64,000 nucleotides of DNA, from assembly GCF_003400205.1 (NCBI RefSeq), contig NZ_QUQV01000001.1:496001-560000 (forward strand), given 5' to 3'. Shown in pieces: positions 54,372-63,460 of this stretch. The translations under genes and the position numbers were made by a program. Source of the DNA: Bacillus sp. HNG (lineage in GTDB: Bacteria; Bacillota; Bacilli; Bacillales; Bacillaceae_L). The notes below the pieces were generated by a model, which did not search any database, was not told the DNA's origin, and saw only the letters and a list, made by a program, of their open reading frames with translations. Within the stretch, counting starts at the first letter, position 1. Every line of letters starts with the position of its first letter.

Positions 54372-56595
54372 CTTCTTGTTCTTTCTTACTATTCTCGTTT
54401 TCTTCAGCTGGTTCTTCAGCTGTTTCCTCTTGTGGTGTGTATGGTCGTTCTAATTTAACGGATAATGAATCACCGTCTTTAATGATAGCCCCAGGTTCCA
54501 AGCTTTGTTGGACGACATATCCACTGCCGCTATGTGAAACTTTTATATTCGTTAAATCAGCAACTCTCATAACATCCCTTATTGACCAATTTGTCATGTC
54601 TGGCAAGGTCGCTTCCTGATCAGTAAGTAGAAAGACCTGTTCGTTAGGTAGTATTTTTTCACCTTGACTTGGACTTTGAGCGATAATATTTTTGCCTTTT
54701 CCAATAACAGTTGCTTTAAGCTGTAACTTATCAATAGAAGCTTTAGCCTCTTCAATAGATTTTCCAACATAGGAATCAACTTCAACTTCTTTTTCTACAT
54801 CCACATTATTTTCCGTATTTTGCTCTATTGGTTGTATATTTAGGTATTGTAAGCTATTTTTCATCACATGATTAAATACCATCACAACAGGTTCGTGACC
54901 AATGTCTGTATCTTTAAGCTTAGGCTTCTCTACAGCAACATAGACAATTAATTTAGGGTCATCCATCGGTGCCATACCTAGGAATGAGTATAAAAAGTTA
55001 CCCCTTCCCGATAAATACCCACCATGTGGACTTGGAATTTGAGCAGTACCTGTTTTCCCAGCAACTTGATAGCCATCAAGATCATAGGCCTTTCCTGTAC
55101 CATCTGTTACGACTTGGCGTAATAAATCTAACACTTTTTTAGAAGTGTTTGCTGAAACAGGTTGTCCCGCGACTTGAGGCTTATGATCAACAACCGTTTT
55201 ATCTGTATCCGGGTCGACGATTTTATCAACAACATATGGTTTCATCATCTTACCGCCATTAGCGATCGCTGTAGCTGCTTGTATCTGTTGAATTGGAGTA
55301 ACAGAGGATGCTTGGCCAAATGCGGTTGATACTCTATCAATCTCCCATTTAAAATTGATCGTGTTTTGAACTTCACCTGCTAAATCGATGCCAGTTGGTC
55401 GATCAAGTCCAAAACGTCCCAAATACTCCAATAATTTATCCGTTCCTAGTTGTTCATTGGCTAACTTTGCAAACGCAACGTTTGAAGATTTAAGGACACC
55501 TTCATCATAGGTAATCGTTCCCCAACCTCTCCTATTATGGTCACGAATTGTTTCTCCTCCAGCCGTATAGCTTCCTGAAGCAAAGGTTGCATTCCCATTA
55601 TATACTCCTTCTTCAATCGCTGCGGCCAATGTAAAGATTTTCATCGTTGAACCTGGCTCAAACGGGTAGGAAATGGCATCATTCAAGTAGTTTTGGATAT
55701 TTCGAACATTTGGGTCAAAGCTCGGTCTCGACGACATTGCTAAAATTTCACCCGTTTTTGGGTTTGCGACAACACCAATGATTTTTTCAGGTTCATATTC
55801 CTTCATGGTCGTGTTCATGGCGTCCTCTAAAAACGTTTGGATTGTTTGATCAATTGTTAAATAAACATCGCTTCCATTGTCAGGTGCGACAATCTGCTCT
55901 TTTGCATCTGGTAATTTAAAGCCTTTCGTATCACTCTGGAATTTCATGTAGCCATCTTTTTCTTGAAGGTACTTATCAAGACTTTGTTCAATTCCCATCT
56001 TTCCGACCGTTTCCGTCTCTTTCGTTTTGGGATCAGTTACCATCTGTGCATAGCCAACAACATGTGAGGCGAAGGTCCCGTTAGGATAGTAGCGTTTTGA
56101 TTCTCTTCTAAACGCAATACCAGGTAATTCTAAACTTTCAATTTCCTGTTTGAGTGATGTACTAATATCACGGCCATAAGTACCGAATTCAACCTGTTTC
56201 CTTTCAGGTTTTGTTAATATTTTATACATCTCGTTCTCGTCCATATTCAAGAGCGGTGAAAGCTTACGAGCCGTTTCTTCAGGATCAACAACATGTTGCG
56301 GGTCATCTTTATCTACCGTTAAATCTTCATCAAGGATCGCGACAACAGTATAAGAAGACGTATCCTCAGCAATTGGGTTTCCGTTACGGTCATACACCGT
56401 TCCTCGATGCGCTTCAATTGTTCTTTGTTTCGTATATTTTTTTTCTGCCAATGCCGCTAAAACAACACCATCAACCTTACCAGTACCTTGGATATACACA
56501 AATCTTGCCATCAATGTAAAAAAGAGCAAAGCAAATATTATACTAATAAATGCTGCTCCTCTATTTATATTGTTATTTTTAACCTTCATTTTCAT
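54364..56595 (-). CDS. pbpB: division transpeptidase PBP2B (FtsI type)
   Basis: A 743-residue class B PBP that crosslinks septal peptidoglycan. One N-terminal membrane helix, a pedestal domain, then transpeptidase motifs STMK (PFEPGSTMKIFTL), SSN (LKSSNVAFAKL) and KTG (VAGKTGTAQIP). Two C-terminal PASTA domains (VDSYVGKSIEEAKASIDKL; TLPDMTNWSIRDVMRVADL) and an acidic tail. Slightly longer than B. subtilis PBP2B (716). It follows ftsL by three bases. Confidence 0.96.
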   Translation of the reverse strand: MKMKVKNNNINRGAAFISIIFALLFFTLMARFVYIQGTGKVDGVVLAALAEKKYTKQRTIEAHRGTVYDRNGNPIAEDTSSYTVVAILDEDLTVDKDDPQHVVDPEETARKLSPLLNMDENEMYKILTKPERKQVEFGTYGRDISTSLKQEIESLELPGIAFRRESKRYYPNGTFASHVVGYAQMVTDPKTKETETVGKMGIEQSLDKYLQEKDGYMKFQSDTKGFKLPDAKEQIVAPDNGSDVYLTIDQTIQTFLEDAMNTTMKEYEPEKIIGVVANPKTGEILAMSSRPSFDPNVRNIQNYLNDAISYPFEPGSTMKIFTLAAAIEEGVYNGNATFASGSYTAGGETIRDHNRRGWGTITYDEGVLKSSNVAFAKLANEQLGTDKLLEYLGRFGLDRPTGIDLAGEVQNTINFKWEIDRVSTAFGQASSVTPIQQIQAATAIANGGKMMKPYVVDKIVDPDTDKTVVDHKPQVAGQPVSANTSKKVLDLLRQVVTDGTGKAYDLDGYQVAGKTGTAQIPSPHGGYLSGRGNFLYSFLGMAPMDDPKLIVYVAVEKPKLKDTDIGHEPVVMVFNHVMKNSLQYLNIQPIEQNTENNVDVEKEVEVDSYVGKSIEEAKASIDKLQLKATVIGKGKNIIAQSPSQGEKILPNEQVFLLTDQEATLPDMTNWSIRDVMRVADLTNIKVSHSGSGYVVQQSLEPGAIIKDGDSLSVKLERPYTPQEETAEEPAEENENSKKEQEGN

Positions 56596-56598
56596 GTT

Positions 56599-56961
56599 TT
56601 AATTCCCTTGAACAACTTTAACATTGTTTTCATTTAAAACAAGGCCAAGTTCTCTCGCTTTTTCCCAAAGACGTTCGTATTCGCTTAATTCCTGAACTTG
56701 TACATAAAGGTCATTATTTGTTTTTGTTTGTTGGCTAATTGATGCTTCGATTTGTTGGATTTCGATGTTTGTATGATAGATCGATACTTGGTTAGATATG
56801 ATATGAATTGCGCAGAACATTACAGCTGCGGAGAATACAATCCCTAATACCTTTTCTCCTAACGTAAATCGAAACTTCTTTCTAATGGTTGGTCGTGTCT
56901 TCGGTGTCTGATCTGGTTGGTAGTTTTCTGTTTGCCTTACTTTGTATGCTAAATTACCCAT
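56599..56961 (-). CDS. ftsL: cell division protein FtsL
   Basis: A 120-residue bitopic protein: basic cytosolic part, one membrane helix (near 50-70) and a leucine-zipper-like coiled coil, ending VVQGN. It forms a complex with DivIB and DivIC. The start MGNLAYKV at 56961, six bases after AGGAGG, matches the B. subtilis start MSNLAYQ; another ATG directly before it is possible. Confidence 0.93.
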   Translation of the reverse strand: MGNLAYKVRQTENYQPDQTPKTRPTIRKKFRFTLGEKVLGIVFSAAVMFCAIHIISNQVSIYHTNIEIQQIEASISQQTKTNNDLYVQVQELSEYERLWEKARELGLVLNENNVKVVQGN

Positions 56962-56997
56962 CATATCCCTCCTCAAGTACCTATCGTAATATATTGT

Positions 56998-57930
56998 TTA
57001 AAGTCTTTCTGCGATTCTTAACTTCGCAGAACGAGCCCTCTTGTTTGCCTCAATTTCTTCCTCTGTAGGTAATATCGGTTTTCTTGTAATAAGTTTTAAT
57101 TTTGGCTTGTATTCATCAGGAATAATCGGAATGCCGGGTGGAAGGGGTGGACCTTCGCTTGCCTTTTTAAAGGTAACTTTACAAATTCTGTCCTCTAGTG
57201 AGTGAAAAGTAATAACACTCACCCTTCCTCCTGTTGCAAGAAGCTCGATTGATTGATTAATCGCATCTTCAAATACTTTTAACTCATCGTTTACAGCAAT
57301 TCGAATCGCTTGAAAAATCCTTTTTGCCGGATGCCCGCCAGTTCTTCTTGCTGCGGCCGGGATACCCTCTTTAATTAATTCCACCAATTCTCCTGTGGTT
57401 TCGATTGGTTTCTTCTCACGTGCGGCCTCTATTTTTCTAGCAATTTGTTTTGAAAATTTTTCTTCACCATATTGAAAAAAGATTCTTACCATTTGCTCAT
57501 ATGACCAATGATTTACGATGTCATACGCAGATAATGTTGCATCTTGATCCATTCGCATATCAAGTGGGGCATCGTGGTGATAGCTAAATCCTCTTTCCGG
57601 GGTGTCCAATTGTGGGGATGAAACACCTAGGTCAAACAAAATGCCATCAACAGTTGTTACACCTTGTTCGTGTAATTTATCAGTTATGTTAGCAAAATTA
57701 CTTTTAATGATGGTAACAATATCACCATATTTAGCAAGCTTGTCCTTTGCATTTTCGATCGCAACATCATCTTGATCAAATGCATATAGCTTACCTTTGT
57801 TTGAAAGCTTTGAAGCTATGTATGAGCTATGTCCTGCTCCACCAAGTGTGCAGTCTACATAGATGCCATCTGGGTCTATCTTTAATCCATTTACAGCCTC
57901 TTCTAATAGAACGGTTTTATGTTCGAACAT
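56998..57930 (-). CDS. rsmH: 16S rRNA m4C1402 methyltransferase RsmH
   Basis: A 310-residue SAM-dependent methyltransferase for 16S rRNA. The SAM site is [42 protein letters not shown] and ISFHSLEDR-like [13 protein letters not shown] follow. The start [13 protein letters not shown] at 57930 has AAGAGGTG upstream. Second gene of the dcw cluster. Confidence 0.97.
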   Translation of the reverse strand: MFEHKTVLLEEAVNGLKIDPDGIYVDCTLGGAGHSSYIASKLSNKGKLYAFDQDDVAIENAKDKLAKYGDIVTIIKSNFANITDKLHEQGVTTVDGILFDLGVSSPQLDTPERGFSYHHDAPLDMRMDQDATLSAYDIVNHWSYEQMVRIFFQYGEEKFSKQIARKIEAAREKKPIETTGELVELIKEGIPAAARRTGGHPAKRIFQAIRIAVNDELKVFEDAINQSIELLATGGRVSVITFHSLEDRICKVTFKKASEGPPLPPGIPIIPDEYKPKLKLITRKPILPTEEEIEANKRARSAKLRIAERL

Positions 57931-57989
57931 GTTAGCACCTCTTATAATCATCTGTGTAATATCCTTATTATCTTTAACACAATGAATAA

Positions 57990-58421
57990 TTATATATCAA
58001 AACCGATCATATTTTCAGCTATATCAGAAAAAGATTCCTCAGAAGCGGCGAAATATTCTTCCCACTTGTCCTTACTCCAAATTTCTATGCGGTTTGATAC
58101 TCCTAGAACCACACATTCCTTTTCAAGCCCTGCATATGAAAGAAGAGGTGATGCAATATTCACTCTTCCTTGTTTATCAAGTTCACATTCAATGGCTCCA
58201 GAAAAGAAAAATCGTGTGAAAGCGCGAGCGTCTTTTTTTGTTAATGGGAGTGTTTTTAATTTTTCTTCAAGTATTTTCCATTCAGATTGTGGGTAACCGA
58301 ACAAGCACTGATCAAGACCTCTCGTTAAAACAAATGTTTCACCAAGATTATCTCGAAACTTAGCAGGTATAATCATTCGGCCTTTCGTATCAACAGTATG
58401 ATGGTATTCTCCCATGAACAT
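57990..58421 (-). CDS. mraZ: transcriptional regulator MraZ
   Basis: A 143-residue protein with two AbrB/SpoVT-like repeats: the first around [20 protein letters not shown], the second around [16 protein letters not shown]. It forms rings and binds GTGG-type direct repeats to control the dcw operon. The start MFMGEY at 58421 gives exactly the B. subtilis length; a GTG five codons earlier is possible but lies on the Shine-Dalgarno. Confidence 0.96.
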   Translation of the reverse strand: MFMGEYHHTVDTKGRMIIPAKFRDNLGETFVLTRGLDQCLFGYPQSEWKILEEKLKTLPLTKKDARAFTRFFFSGAIECELDKQGRVNIASPLLSYAGLEKECVVLGVSNRIEIWSKDKWEEYFAASEESFSDIAENMIGFDI

Positions 58422-58432
58422 ATCCATTGTCC

Positions 58433-58477
58433 CCACTTTCTGTATTTATCTTACCACAATCCCCCACTTTCCACCAC
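58433..58477 (-). promoter_or_regulatory. mraZ promoter with predicted MraZ operator repeats
   Basis: An extended -10 (TGGTAAGAT, core 58448-58453) has no good -35 but is preceded by three GTGG motifs at 58454-58457, 58464-58467 and 58474-58477, exactly 10 bases apart. A fourth GTGG (58433-58436) lies 21 bases downstream of the first. This fits MraZ autoregulation known from other bacteria. Confidence 0.7.
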
Positions 58478-58502
58478 CAGTTTTTATAAATTTTTACCAA
58501 AT

Positions 58503-58534
58503 AAAAAAAATCCCCGGAAATTCCGAGGATTTTC
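58503..58534 (-). terminator. terminator after bshC
   Basis: AATCCTCGGAA and TTCCGGGGATT pair and are followed by eight T on the minus strand. It separates bshC from mraZ. Confidence 0.88.
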
Positions 58535-58542
58535 AATACGAA

Positions 58543-60168
58543 CTACATCTTTATCACTTTGTGTTTTCCGTTAAATTCAAACGGAAGAGCTAATAAATCT
58601 TTGATAAAATCGTCGCCATATTTATTTAAATAGTAAAAAACATTCCATAATCTCTCCTGTGGGGAGCCAAGTGGTAGAAGTGATTTTTCAATTCGGTTAA
58701 AACGATTTAATTCAATTTCATTACGCTTTAGGATACTTCGATTAAATGTATTTTTCAGAAAATCAAATTGTGATTGAATATTTTGGGCGTTCTTTATTAA
58801 AAGATCTGCCAACCCATGGTCCACTTCTAGCCCCACATTTCTAACCTTTTTATGAATTAGCTCGACTTCTTTCTTTGCTTCTGAAATGATGCCATCTACA
58901 TCAGCCGTTTGTTTTTCCAGCCATGTTTCTTTCGCTTTTACAAGCTCCCCTGACAACACCGCTTGAATAGTCAAGCCAATTTCTTCTATATTAGACTCGA
59001 TTGCTCTTTCTACAATTGTCATCATTAACCGTGGAAGAACAGGCGGCATCTTAATTTCCATTACTTCAAATACCTTTTTAAGCTCTGCCCAGTATGATAC
59101 TTCACCAGGTCCAGATATAAAAGCAAGTGTCGGAAATAAGAACTCCTGCATAACCGGTCTTGTTACTACATTATTGCTTAATAGTTCCGGCTTTTCTATC
59201 GCAACCTCAAGCAATTCGTCGCCACAAAGGATACATTCATTATTCTTCCCACTAAAAATATCATGCTCTACATTGTACTCAAGCAAAATCCGTTCATCAT
59301 TTTGCGTATAAAAAAGGTTTGCACTAGATTCATTCATATCGATTGTTTTAGGGTATTGATAGGAAGACAAAACTTCCTGCTGCAATAACAATGAATCATG
59401 AATCTCTCTATTTTTTTCAATCATTTTTTTAAAATAAGGTGATTGAAGTGTTCTAATTTCTTTTGAACCAGAATCCACAAGAACGAGCCCAGTTTCTCCA
59501 AAAAGTTCATTGATAATTTGTATAAAGAAATCAACATATGTCTTTGATTTTTCCACAAATCCATTCAGGAGTTCTAGAAGACCATTTGTATGATTGGTTT
59601 CACCATACGTCTCAAAGACTTCTTCAATCCATTCCATGAAACCATCCTGTTCAATTTCTATTGAAGATACCATTGTCTTACGGTTGTGATATTGTGGAAC
59701 TGCTCTTTTTCGAATGCCAGTTTGAAGATTCACAAAAAGATGATTGATTTCTGCAAAATCATGATCCTCTCCAGCAATCCAAAATACTGGTATAACAGGT
59801 ATATTTAATTTTTCCTCTTGTTCTTTTGCAAGCTTAATAATAGAAACGATTTTATGAATCGTATATAACGGTCCAGTCAATACACCTGCTTGCTGTCCAC
59901 CAATCACCACAACACTCTGTGCGTCTAATAGCTTGTGTATATTCTCAATCGTATGGGGATGATAATTTAATCTTTTATTAAAAGAAACTAAGTGCTCCAC
60001 AAGTTTCTCACGTTCAAAATGTCTCTTTTCTAAATCTTTTTTTCTCACCTCATACACTAGGGGAGATTGGATATCGTAATCAAAAAATTTCTCTATATCC
60101 ATTTTATTAGAAAGATAATCGTTTACTAATCGATTTGAAGATGGCAGTGAGAGATCCAAAACCTCCAT
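58543..60168 (-). CDS. bshC: putative cysteine ligase BshC (bacillithiol biosynthesis)
   Basis: A 541-residue protein proposed to add cysteine to glucosaminyl-malate in the last step of bacillithiol synthesis. Family blocks: VVIGGQQAGVLTGPLYTIHK, IPVFWIAGEDHDFAEINH, TRPVMQEFLFPTLAFISGPG and a C-terminal coiled coil; the tail PQERLWNVFYYLNKYG is typical. Length is normal (539 in B. subtilis). It lies directly before mraZ as yllA does in B. subtilis. The reaction is still putative for the family. Confidence 0.94.
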   Translation of the reverse strand: MEVLDLSLPSSNRLVNDYLSNKMDIEKFFDYDIQSPLVYEVRKKDLEKRHFEREKLVEHLVSFNKRLNYHPHTIENIHKLLDAQSVVVIGGQQAGVLTGPLYTIHKIVSIIKLAKEQEEKLNIPVIPVFWIAGEDHDFAEINHLFVNLQTGIRKRAVPQYHNRKTMVSSIEIEQDGFMEWIEEVFETYGETNHTNGLLELLNGFVEKSKTYVDFFIQIINELFGETGLVLVDSGSKEIRTLQSPYFKKMIEKNREIHDSLLLQQEVLSSYQYPKTIDMNESSANLFYTQNDERILLEYNVEHDIFSGKNNECILCGDELLEVAIEKPELLSNNVVTRPVMQEFLFPTLAFISGPGEVSYWAELKKVFEVMEIKMPPVLPRLMMTIVERAIESNIEEIGLTIQAVLSGELVKAKETWLEKQTADVDGIISEAKKEVELIHKKVRNVGLEVDHGLADLLIKNAQNIQSQFDFLKNTFNRSILKRNEIELNRFNRIEKSLLPLGSPQERLWNVFYYLNKYGDDFIKDLLALPFEFNGKHKVIKM

Positions 60169-60265
60169 AAATTCTTGTTCTTCCTTTCATATCCAGTTTA
60201 TATCTTAGTTGAGTATAGCACGCTTTTTTGATAAACCAAAAATTACTGCTCATTGTTTCAAAAAT

Positions 60266-60652
60266 TTATGCTGTGACAAAAATTCGTTGAACAAGCCCAA
60301 TGAGTAGTAATAGAAAATACGCAACCGTGGAAGCAAGGAATACGAAACGCCAAGACTTCCTTAAAACTTTCACTGTTTCAATTTCATGGTTTTTCCTCCA
60401 AGTCATATAGCCAATAATCAAAATGGACATAAGGAGGATGAGGAGAATGAGCCAAAGCATGCTTTTTCCAACAATCACAAGTAATAAATAATGCACTGCA
60501 ATAAGAAAAAATACGGTCGTTACATCAACCGATAGAAAAAAGGATTTCCGAGTGCTTTTTATAATAAATCTACTAATCAAGTAGACTAGGACGAATCCTA
60601 GTAATGGAATTGTAACAAACGTCGCAGCGATTCCTGCAAAAAAGTCGACCAT
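60266..60652 (-). CDS. DUF3397 membrane protein
   Basis: A 128-residue protein with four hydrophobic segments and a short basic loop after the third (YMTWRKNHEIETVK). It matches the DUF3397 pattern of small Bacillales membrane proteins found near panE and bshC. Three bases separate it from panE, so they are co-transcribed. Function unknown. Confidence 0.82.
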   Translation of the reverse strand: MVDFFAGIAATFVTIPLLGFVLVYLISRFIIKSTRKSFFLSVDVTTVFFLIAVHYLLLVIVGKSMLWLILLILLMSILIIGYMTWRKNHEIETVKVLRKSWRFVFLASTVAYFLLLLIGLVQRIFVTA

Positions 60653-60655
60653 TCC

Positions 60656-61531
60656 TTATCCCCCTTTAGTTTCAAAGCCTTTTATAGAATCATATAGAAA
60701 TTTAGTTATAACTACTTCCTTGCTCATCTTTATAGCTTCTTTTAATACGTAGCCTAAAATGGCATCAATCTCTGTTTTTCTTCCTTCTTCAATGTCACGC
60801 AGCATGGATGATTTGTTTTGAGCTGTATTTTCACATATCGTCTTTACAAGTTCCCACATTTTTTCATGATTACAAGGTATAACAGAGATGATTTCATCGA
60901 ATAATGCTTTCATTTGGTTATGAAAATAATCATTTTCAAGCAACTCACCATTTCTAACACCAAATAGGGCAGTTAATGGGTTGATGACAGCATTTGCAAT
61001 AAGCTTCGATGTTACAATTTCATACCAATTGTCAAAGTATTCAATTGAAAAATCAGGTGTTTTGTCCTCGAGTGCCTCATTTTTCCCTTTAATTACTCCT
61101 ATTTTCGTCCGACCGACACCTGTGTGGATGACTCTAGTTTCATCTACTTTTAGTGCGCCATGTTCAACAACCCCCACAAGAATCGTAGGATTTTTCAGTT
61201 TTTCGATGAGGTTGATGTGGCTCATTCCATTTTGAAGGAAGCAGACCGTATGTACATTTTCTAAGTCAAGAGTGTTTGATAAAACTTCTTCTAATATGTA
61301 TTGTTTCACCGCAAAGAGAACAATGTCTTCTTCTATTACAGATGCTAAGCTGGTAGCAGCTTGTACTCTATATGTTTTTGACGTATTTTGTTTATCAATA
61401 GTTACACCATTTTTGTTTATTTCGTTTGCCTGGTGTTCGGTTCGTGTATAGATGGTTACATCATGTTGTTCTGCCAAATATCCCGCAAAAAGCAATCCGA
61501 TGGACCCTCCACCAATAATTCCAATCTTCAT
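60656..61531 (-). CDS. panE: 2-dehydropantoate 2-reductase (KPR family)
   Basis: A 291-residue NADPH enzyme of the ketopantoate reductase family. The dinucleotide site is MKIGIIGGGSIGLLFAGYL; the catalytic lysine lies in SKLIANAVINPLTALFG, with Glu in the C-terminal domain. It occupies the B. subtilis ylbQ (panE) position. A close family member of other specificity cannot be excluded. Upstream is a possible five-codon minicistron. Confidence 0.88.
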   Translation of the reverse strand: MKIGIIGGGSIGLLFAGYLAEQHDVTIYTRTEHQANEINKNGVTIDKQNTSKTYRVQAATSLASVIEEDIVLFAVKQYILEEVLSNTLDLENVHTVCFLQNGMSHINLIEKLKNPTILVGVVEHGALKVDETRVIHTGVGRTKIGVIKGKNEALEDKTPDFSIEYFDNWYEIVTSKLIANAVINPLTALFGVRNGELLENDYFHNQMKALFDEIISVIPCNHEKMWELVKTICENTAQNKSSMLRDIEEGRKTEIDAILGYVLKEAIKMSKEVVITKFLYDSIKGFETKGG

Positions 61532-61545
61532 AGCCCCAACTCCAT
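61528..61545 (-). other. possible five-codon minicistron coupled to panE
   Basis: ATG GAG TTG GGG CTA TGA follows a strong GGGAGG at seven-base spacing, and its stop overlaps the panE ATG (ATGA). The panE start itself has a weaker site (GGGG). An extended -10 (TGGTAAAAT) lies just upstream of the GGGAGG. Confidence 0.4.
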
Positions 61546-61632
61546 AGTTTGTCCTCCCTTTATTTTACCAAAAAGTCCGACAAAATGCCTAGTACATCTA
61601 CTACGAAATGAAGGCAAAAACGTAGGAGCATG

Positions 61633-61664
61633 ACAAAACCCCAAAGTTTACTCCTTGGGGTCTT
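61633..61664 (-). terminator. terminator after the carboxyltransferase gene
   Basis: ACCCCAAG and CTTTGGGGT form a stem followed by TTTG on the minus strand, between the acyl-CoA carboxylase cluster and panE. Confidence 0.75.
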
Positions 61665-61675
61665 GTACCTATTAT

Positions 61676-63220
61676 TTAAACCGGATAAACAGGGTGTTTT
61701 TTGTGTGTGACATTGAGTTCTTTTGTTTCATATACAGCTAAGCGGTGGATGAGCACACTCCTTAGATCAGCCGCTGGGACGATATCATCAATGATAAGCT
61801 CAGAAGCTAACTTATATATATCGATTGCCTCTTTATACTCCTGTTGCTTTTGCTGAACAAAGGCAATACGTTCTTTCGGATCTTCAATTTCATTGATTTT
61901 ATTTGAATAAACTGCATTTACCGCCGCCTCTGGCCCCATTACCGCAATTTGGGCAGTTGGTAGGGCGACGCAATAGTCGGGTTCAAAGGCAGGACCTGCC
62001 ATTGCATAGAGACCTGCACCATATGCTTTTCTGACTATGACTGAAATCTTCGGTACAGTAGCAGAGCTCATAGCCGCGATTAACTTTGCACCATGTCTAA
62101 TGATTCCTGCTCTTTCAACCTTTGTACCAATCATAAACCCTGGAACATCTGCCAAAAATACTAGAGGGATATGGAACGCGTCACATAAAGTGATAAATTT
62201 TGCTGCTTTGTCTGCTGAATCTACAAACAAGACGCCACCCTTCACCTTAGGCTGATTCGCAATGATTCCGACTGGTCTACCGTCAATACGGGCAAGACCT
62301 GTAATAATTTCAGGTGCAAATAGTTTTTTTATCTCATAGAAACTTCCTTCGTCAATGAGAGCATCAATCCCTTCATACATATTAAAAGGGGCATTCTGAT
62401 TAACCGGAATTATTTCTTGTAGGCTCTTGCCTTCCTTTGGTGAGATTGTTTCTGTAATCGCCGGTTTGTTCAAATAATTAGCAGGAAAAAACTTTAAATA
62501 ATCCCGAGCACTTTGGATTGCTTGCTCTTCATTTTCAGCAAGTACATCTCCACAGCCACTAACGGTACAGTGCATTCTTGCACCACCCATTTCCTCCAAC
62601 GTAACCTTTTCACCAATGACCTTTTCTGCCATCCGAGGTGATCCCAAATACATAGATGCATTCTTATCAACCATGATGACTATATCGCAAAAGGCTGGTA
62701 TGTAGGCTCCACCTGCTGCTGATGGGCCAAATAAAATACAGATTTGAGGAATCATACCTGATAATCTTACCTGATTATGAAATATTCTCCCCGCTCCGCG
62801 TCGGTTTGGGAACATCTCAAGCTGGTCCGTTATTCGCGCTCCAGCGGAATCTACTAGATATAAGAGGGGTATGCGTAACTTTTCTGCCGTCTCTTGAATC
62901 CGAATAATTTTCTCAACTGTACGAGCCCCCCATGACCCCGCCTTTACTGTGGAATCATTCGCCATAACACATACTTTTTGTCCGTTAATGTCTCCAATCG
63001 CGGTAACGACACCATCAGCCGGAAGGTCTCCTGCCGTATTGTTTGCATATTTACCATCCTCTTGATAAACTCCATTATCAAAAAGAAGTGCAAGACGATC
63101 ACGAACAAATAATTTATGTTGTTCCTTCAGCTTTTGATGGTATTTTTCATGACCTCCTGCTTCGATTTCTTTGCTTTTTTCTACGAGCTTTTGGTCTAAA
63201 TCCTTAGTAGTACGAAGCAT
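61676..63220 (-). CDS. acyl-CoA carboxylase, carboxyltransferase (beta) subunit
   Basis: A 514-residue carboxyltransferase of the PccB/MccB/YngE family with two crotonase-like halves. The acyl-CoA side has LVDSAGARITDQ and the biotin side has FLADVPGFMIGTKVE followed by AYGAGLYAMAGPAF. Such enzymes carboxylate propionyl-, methylcrotonyl- or similar acyl-CoA; the substrate cannot be decided here. Absence of the acetyl-CoA carboxylase AccD zinc finger excludes AccD. It is the third gene of the cluster. Confidence 0.9.
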   Translation of the reverse strand: MLRTTKDLDQKLVEKSKEIEAGGHEKYHQKLKEQHKLFVRDRLALLFDNGVYQEDGKYANNTAGDLPADGVVTAIGDINGQKVCVMANDSTVKAGSWGARTVEKIIRIQETAEKLRIPLLYLVDSAGARITDQLEMFPNRRGAGRIFHNQVRLSGMIPQICILFGPSAAGGAYIPAFCDIVIMVDKNASMYLGSPRMAEKVIGEKVTLEEMGGARMHCTVSGCGDVLAENEEQAIQSARDYLKFFPANYLNKPAITETISPKEGKSLQEIIPVNQNAPFNMYEGIDALIDEGSFYEIKKLFAPEIITGLARIDGRPVGIIANQPKVKGGVLFVDSADKAAKFITLCDAFHIPLVFLADVPGFMIGTKVERAGIIRHGAKLIAAMSSATVPKISVIVRKAYGAGLYAMAGPAFEPDYCVALPTAQIAVMGPEAAVNAVYSNKINEIEDPKERIAFVQQKQQEYKEAIDIYKLASELIIDDIVPAADLRSVLIHRLAVYETKELNVTHKKHPVYPV

Positions 63221-63236
63221 GGTTACCCTCCTTCCA

Positions 63237-63449
63237 TTATTCTAGAACAAGTAATACATCATCCTCATTTACAAAATCACCAATATCTACTTTTATGCTA
63301 GCAATCTTACCTTTTTGCTCACTTTCAATCGGAATTTCCATTTTCATTGATTCCAACATGACAACCATTTGACCTTCTGAAATCTCATCACCTTCTGAAA
63401 CTAATACTTGTAAAACGGTCCCTGCCATGCTGGCTGTGATTTCTTTCAT
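63237..63449 (-). CDS. stand-alone biotin carrier protein (BLAP type)
   Basis: A 70-residue single biotinyl domain with the attachment lysine in ESMKMEIP. B. subtilis YngHB is the counterpart and is about the same size. It would carry carboxybiotin between the adjacent biotin carboxylase and carboxyltransferase. Spacings to neighbours are 11 and 16 bases. Confidence 0.92.
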   Translation of the reverse strand: MKEITASMAGTVLQVLVSEGDEISEGQMVVMLESMKMEIPIESEQKGKIASIKVDIGDFVNEDDVLLVLE

Positions 63450-63460
63450 CTTGATTCCCC

